48,848 nucleotides of DNA from Paenactinomyces guangxiensis (GTDB lineage: Bacteria > Bacillota > Bacilli > Thermoactinomycetales > Thermoactinomycetaceae), in contig NZ_JAECVR010000025.1 in assembly GCF_016055185.1 (NCBI RefSeq), forward strand, positions 1 to 48,848, given 5' to 3'. The position numbers and the translations under genes are program-made. Below are positions 46,704-48,848 of this stretch, piece after piece (the stretch's first letter is position 1; each line of letters begins with the position of its first letter). The notes under the pieces were generated by a model. That model worked only from the letters and a program-made list of their open reading frames with translations, was not told where the DNA came from and did no database searches.

Positions 46704-46752
46704 AAAAACACACTCTGATTGGCCAGCGGGGTAATCCGGAGTGTGTTTTTGC
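46704..46752. terminator. Strong bidirectional terminator
   Basis: A 12-bp stem (46704-46715 with 46739-46750) has A and T runs on both sides. On the plus strand it follows the small peptide; on the minus strand it ends the decayed cadC-methyltransferase unit. Confidence 0.85.
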
Positions 46753-46773
46753 TAATGAAGTAATGGTTCGGAC

Positions 46774-46887
46774 TTGGATATTGGCAAGTTCTCTTTCGCG
46801 TGCATTTTGAAACCAGTGATTGTTTGCGATTGGATCATAAATAGGGGCCAACCATCGGTAATTTCTTATATTTCGTTTATTTTTCAT
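46774..46887 (-). pseudogene. Truncated 5' fragment of a SAM-dependent methyltransferase
   Basis: ATG 46887 after AAAGGAGCAGG reads MKNKRNIRNYRWLAPIYDP, an N-terminus like small class I methyltransferases that have a YdxxAPxYD start, to about residue 38. The rest of the frame is unrelated and ends at the terminator. The SAM-binding core is missing. It lies 14 bases after the cadC stop, which shows the original two-gene operon. Confidence 0.65.
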
Positions 46888-46901
46888 TATCCTGCTCCTT
46901 T

Positions 46902-47291
46902 TCAACCAGGGACCGGCTCTTTAGCAGACGCATACTGTTTGCGATCAATTGTTTGGATTAATTGTTGGATCTTATCGTCTTGCAAAGAATAAAACATTAA
47001 TTTTCCTTCTTTACGGCTTTTGGCAATCCCCATCTTCCGCAAAAAGCGAAGGTGATGGGAGGCAGTCGCCACTGTTGAACCGATGATCCGGGCCACATCA
47101 CAAACACATTATTCCGTCTCCAGCGTCAAAGCAAAAACGATTTTTAAGCGGGTATCATCCGCAAGAACTTTAAAAATCCGGGAAATTCCTTCCATTTCAT
47201 GTATTCGATGCTGCAATTTTTGTACTTTCGCCTCGTTGTTACAAAAGACTTCACAAGTATCTGCTGTTTCTCGTTTCGGTTGATCAGACAT
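46902..47291 (-). pseudogene. cadC: CadC-type ArsR-family metal sensor with one nonsense codon
   Basis: The frame from ATG 47291 encodes a 129-codon ArsR/SmtB regulator with a single TAA at codon 61 (47111-47109). CadC proteins read EELCVCD there; here it is E-stop-CVCD, so one base (TTA to TAA) explains it. The metal cysteines are present (DTCEVFC, CVCD), and the winged helix ASHHLRFLRKMGIAKSRKEGK is intact. The start follows GTGAGG. An operator precedes it. With the stop, no DNA-binding protein is made unless read through. Confidence 0.88.
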
Positions 47292-47305
47292 GATTTTTTT
47301 CCTCA

Positions 47306-47370
47306 CTTTATTCAAATATTCTTTTGAATAAAGTAGTACACACCGGATAATCTTGCAATATTCAAATGTA
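47306..47370. promoter_or_regulatory. CadC/ArsR-type operator
   Basis: CTTTATTCAAA (47306-47316) and TTTGAATAAAG (47323-47333) are a perfect 11-bp inverted repeat with a six-base spacer, closely like the known cad operator half-site (TTCAAATA). A weaker copy of the same half-site, ATATTCAAATG, lies at about 47358-47368. It is directly upstream of the broken regulator. Confidence 0.75.
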
Positions 47371-47475
47371 TATTAGAATATAAACCGGTATAAATAAGTA
47401 GGGACTTCCTAATTGGGCGGGACAATCAGGTCAATATTCATATAATGGAGAAGAACCATGAAAGGGGTGACACCA

Positions 47476-47730
47476 TTGTATTATTACGGATATAGAACAT
47501 CATATCCGGATTACTATTCATATCCGGCAACCATCACGCGTGAACAAAAAGAAGACTATATGAAGCAGATGAAGGAAATGATGGAGAAGCACATGCGCAT
47601 GACGGAAGAGATAAAACACATGATTGGAAAACATATGCGCATGACGGAAGAGATGAAACGGATCGGGGAACATATGGACCAACGGTTAAAGAGAATGGAA
47701 AGTGCCAGGCGCGACCCCTGTGATCCCTGA
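47476..47730 (+). CDS. Small Tyr/Met-rich protein with internal repeats
   Basis: The 84-residue protein has an N-terminus rich in tyrosine (YYYGYRTSYPDYYSYP), then a charged helical part with the repeat KHMRMTEE occurring twice, also at the DNA level. TTG 47476 follows AAAGGGGTG by six bases; an in-frame ATG at 47458 is possible. The Tyr-rich start resembles spore coat proteins, but no family was recognised. It ends at a terminator about 50 bases later. Confidence 0.5.
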   Translation: MYYYGYRTSYPDYYSYPATITREQKEDYMKQMKEMMEKHMRMTEEIKHMIGKHMRMTEEMKRIGEHMDQRLKRMESARRDPCDP

Positions 47731-47778
47731 GAATCAGCAATTCCTCCTCAAGAAAAATGAGCATCCTCGCAATCTCAA

Positions 47779-47818
47779 TAAAAAAAGGGTGTCGGTATGA
47801 ACCGATAACCCTTTTTGC
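47779..47818. terminator. Intrinsic terminator, possibly bidirectional
   Basis: AAAAAGGGT-G-TCGGT pairs with ACCGA-T-AACCCTTTTT around a four-base loop. It separates the small Tyr/Met-rich gene from the convergent SdpI-like gene. Confidence 0.8.
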
Positions 47819-47873
47819 TTCTATGGATGAAACATAACCAAGAGGATGATGCTTGAGACTGTCTAAATTTCTT

Positions 47874-48527
47874 TTACTTTCCTGAAGTTTCATTTTTCCT
47901 GTATACAACGTATGAGTATGCAAACGTAAAAATCACTCCTGTGATAAGCACAATGAGAGGAACCAGAAATGATGAGGCCCCTTTTAACCAAAGGGATAAA
48001 AGAAATGATAAACCTGTGATAATAAACACATATCCGCCCGCTTTATGAGTTTTTCTCCAGGAAATCTCTGAAGTGAGTGTCCATGGAGTGCGAATTCCGA
48101 TAAAAAAGTTGGTACGAAGTTGTCCCATAAAGTTGCCGAGGGTGATAAAAAGAAGTGCTATTGCCAGTTTTATAATGACAGCCATGTCTATATTGTACCC
48201 GGAGGCTGACAGAATGGTTGTAACCGCACTTACAGACAGGAAGGTAACGATTACGAATTTAAAGATGGAATATGGTTTTGCATGTTTTCTATAAGACTCT
48301 TTTCGGGGATCAAATTTGGGCGAAGCTCTCATTAACAACCAAATGACTAAGGGCAAACAGGCGAGCAACAGAGTCATGCTTTTAGAGCCGTAATGATCTG
48401 CCGTTCCATATATGTTCCAATGCAACGGTACTTTTGGAGGTAATTGAGGATAAAAATATAAACTGATTAAAATGGTTGCGATGGCTGCAATGAAGGAAAG
48501 ACAGGAATATACGTTTGTCTTCTTCAT
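47874..48527 (-). CDS. SdpI-like DUF1648 membrane protein
   Basis: The 217-residue protein has about six hydrophobic helices and the DUF1648 signature LPPKVPLHWNIYGTADHYGSK (about 27-47) and RTNFFIGIRTPWTL (about 137-150). B. subtilis SdpI is the immunity protein against the SdpC toxin and also sequesters SdpR; many homologues have no toxin gene. No sdpR-type ArsR gene is adjacent. ATG 48527 follows GGGGGAGAA, so the 12 residues before it in the open frame are not used. Confidence 0.85.
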   Translation of the reverse strand: MKKTNVYSCLSFIAAIATILISLYFYPQLPPKVPLHWNIYGTADHYGSKSMTLLLACLPLVIWLLMRASPKFDPRKESYRKHAKPYSIFKFVIVTFLSVSAVTTILSASGYNIDMAVIIKLAIALLFITLGNFMGQLRTNFFIGIRTPWTLTSEISWRKTHKAGGYVFIITGLSFLLSLWLKGASSFLVPLIVLITGVIFTFAYSYVVYRKNETSGK

Positions 48528-48712
48528 TGGGATTCTCCCCCATTCTTCAAGTTCAATAACCATAAATAAATATCTTGAAAAGCAGTTGTGTTTAGAGAGT
48601 AAAGAACAAATTGACCTTTTTTTTCAGCAATGATGAGGTTGGCATTTTTAAGAAGAGTATGTAATTAATTTTGTGTAAATGGTAATAATTTCCTGCAAGG
48701 AGTTGACCATTT
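48528..48712. other. Intergenic region with the presumed IS left end
   Basis: This AT-rich segment of 185 bases likely includes the promoter of the SdpI-like gene and the left end of the IS256-family element. TTTTGTGTAAATGGTAA near 48669-48685 is similar to ends of that family, but the other inverted repeat is outside the window. Confidence 0.35.
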
Positions 48713-48848
48713 ATGCAAAATGCTCGAACAAAATTGGCTCAAGAGATAGCCAAAAATTGTAAGACGGTAGAAGAAGTTCATAACACGTTAAAGGATCTCT
48801 TTGGAAAAACGCTACAAGAGGTCCTTGAGGCTGAGATGACGGACCATC
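48713..48848 (+). mobile_element. IS256-family transposase, 5' part cut by the window edge
   Basis: ATG 48713 follows AAGGAG and reads 45 residues to the right edge, including CKTVEEVHNTLKDLFGKTLQ and VLEAEMTDH, the N-terminal pattern of IS256/mutator-type transposases. The DDE core lies beyond the window. It is the only clear insertion sequence gene here. Confidence 0.85.

Noticed and set aside
47570..47680. Short tandem or CRISPR-like repeat
   Set aside because: The repeated DNA encodes KHMRMTEE twice inside an ORF; only two copies and no spacers.
47874..48527. Complete sdp toxin-immunity operon
   Set aside because: Only the SdpI-like protein is present; no sdpC, sdpAB or sdpR gene lies nearby in the window.

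Overview
The window comes from the chromosome of an endospore-forming Firmicute of the order Bacillales. It carries spoVID, spoIIB, spoIVFA/FB and spo0B, and the gene order is close to the Bacillus subtilis block spoVID-ysxE-valS-folC-comC-spoIIB-maf-radC-mreBCD-minCD-spoIVFAB-rplU-prp-rpmA-spo0B-obg-pheB-pheA. The balanced base composition, many TTG/GTG starts, a partial type IV pilus gene set and a membrane-anchored Spo0B suggest a lineage outside Bacillus proper; Thermoactinomycetaceae is a guess only. No rRNA, tRNA or CRISPR array was seen.

Layout. 1-3740: spore coat genes spoVID and ysxE, then a roughly 730-base gap with folded elements and a 52-residue membrane ORF. 3817-9736: T-box-controlled valS, then folC and murC. 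9769-12589: a Sco-type copper lipoprotein, preceded by a perfect 22-bp inverted repeat, converging on ecsAB. 12809-17103: five overlapping or abutting type IV pilus genes (pilT, pilD/comC, pilM, pilN, pilO) at the position of B. subtilis comC. 17348-18018: an O-methyltransferase gene broken by a deletion. 18418-30534: spoIIB, maf, radC, mreBCD, minCD, spoIVFAB, rplU-prp-rpmA, spo0B and obg, covering septation, cell shape, sigma-K activation, ribosome assembly and the sporulation phosphorelay.

30535-39110 is an accessory segment where B. subtilis goes straight from obg to pheB. It holds a YvbH-like protein, a double GNAT acetyltransferase, a TPR-AAA+ ATPase with an apparent frameshift paired with a TPR membrane protein, a low-molecular-weight phosphatase, topB, and a decayed Gfo/Idh/MocA oxidoreductase. 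39112-46416 is amino-acid biosynthesis: T-box-proBA; pheB-thrC-thrB-pheA behind a promoter that contains a CcpA cre-like site; and ilvE behind a ykkC-family riboswitch, most likely the ppGpp class. From 46476 to the end are small peptides, a methyltransferase fragment, a cadC-type regulator with one nonsense codon but an intact operator, an SdpI-like membrane protein, and the start of an IS256-family transposase running off the right edge.

The most notable regulatory region is the ilvE leader. It has a consensus promoter, a ykkC-type aptamer whose 3' strand also forms the terminator, and then a strong Shine-Dalgarno sequence separated from the ilvE start codon by about 135 nt that fold into a long hairpin. 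The most notable uncharacterised protein system is the TPR-AAA+ / TPR-membrane pair at 32847-35114. Five genes are broken or fragmentary (O-methyltransferase, TPR-AAA, Gfo/Idh, methyltransferase, cadC), so either the accessory parts are decaying or some are assembly errors.
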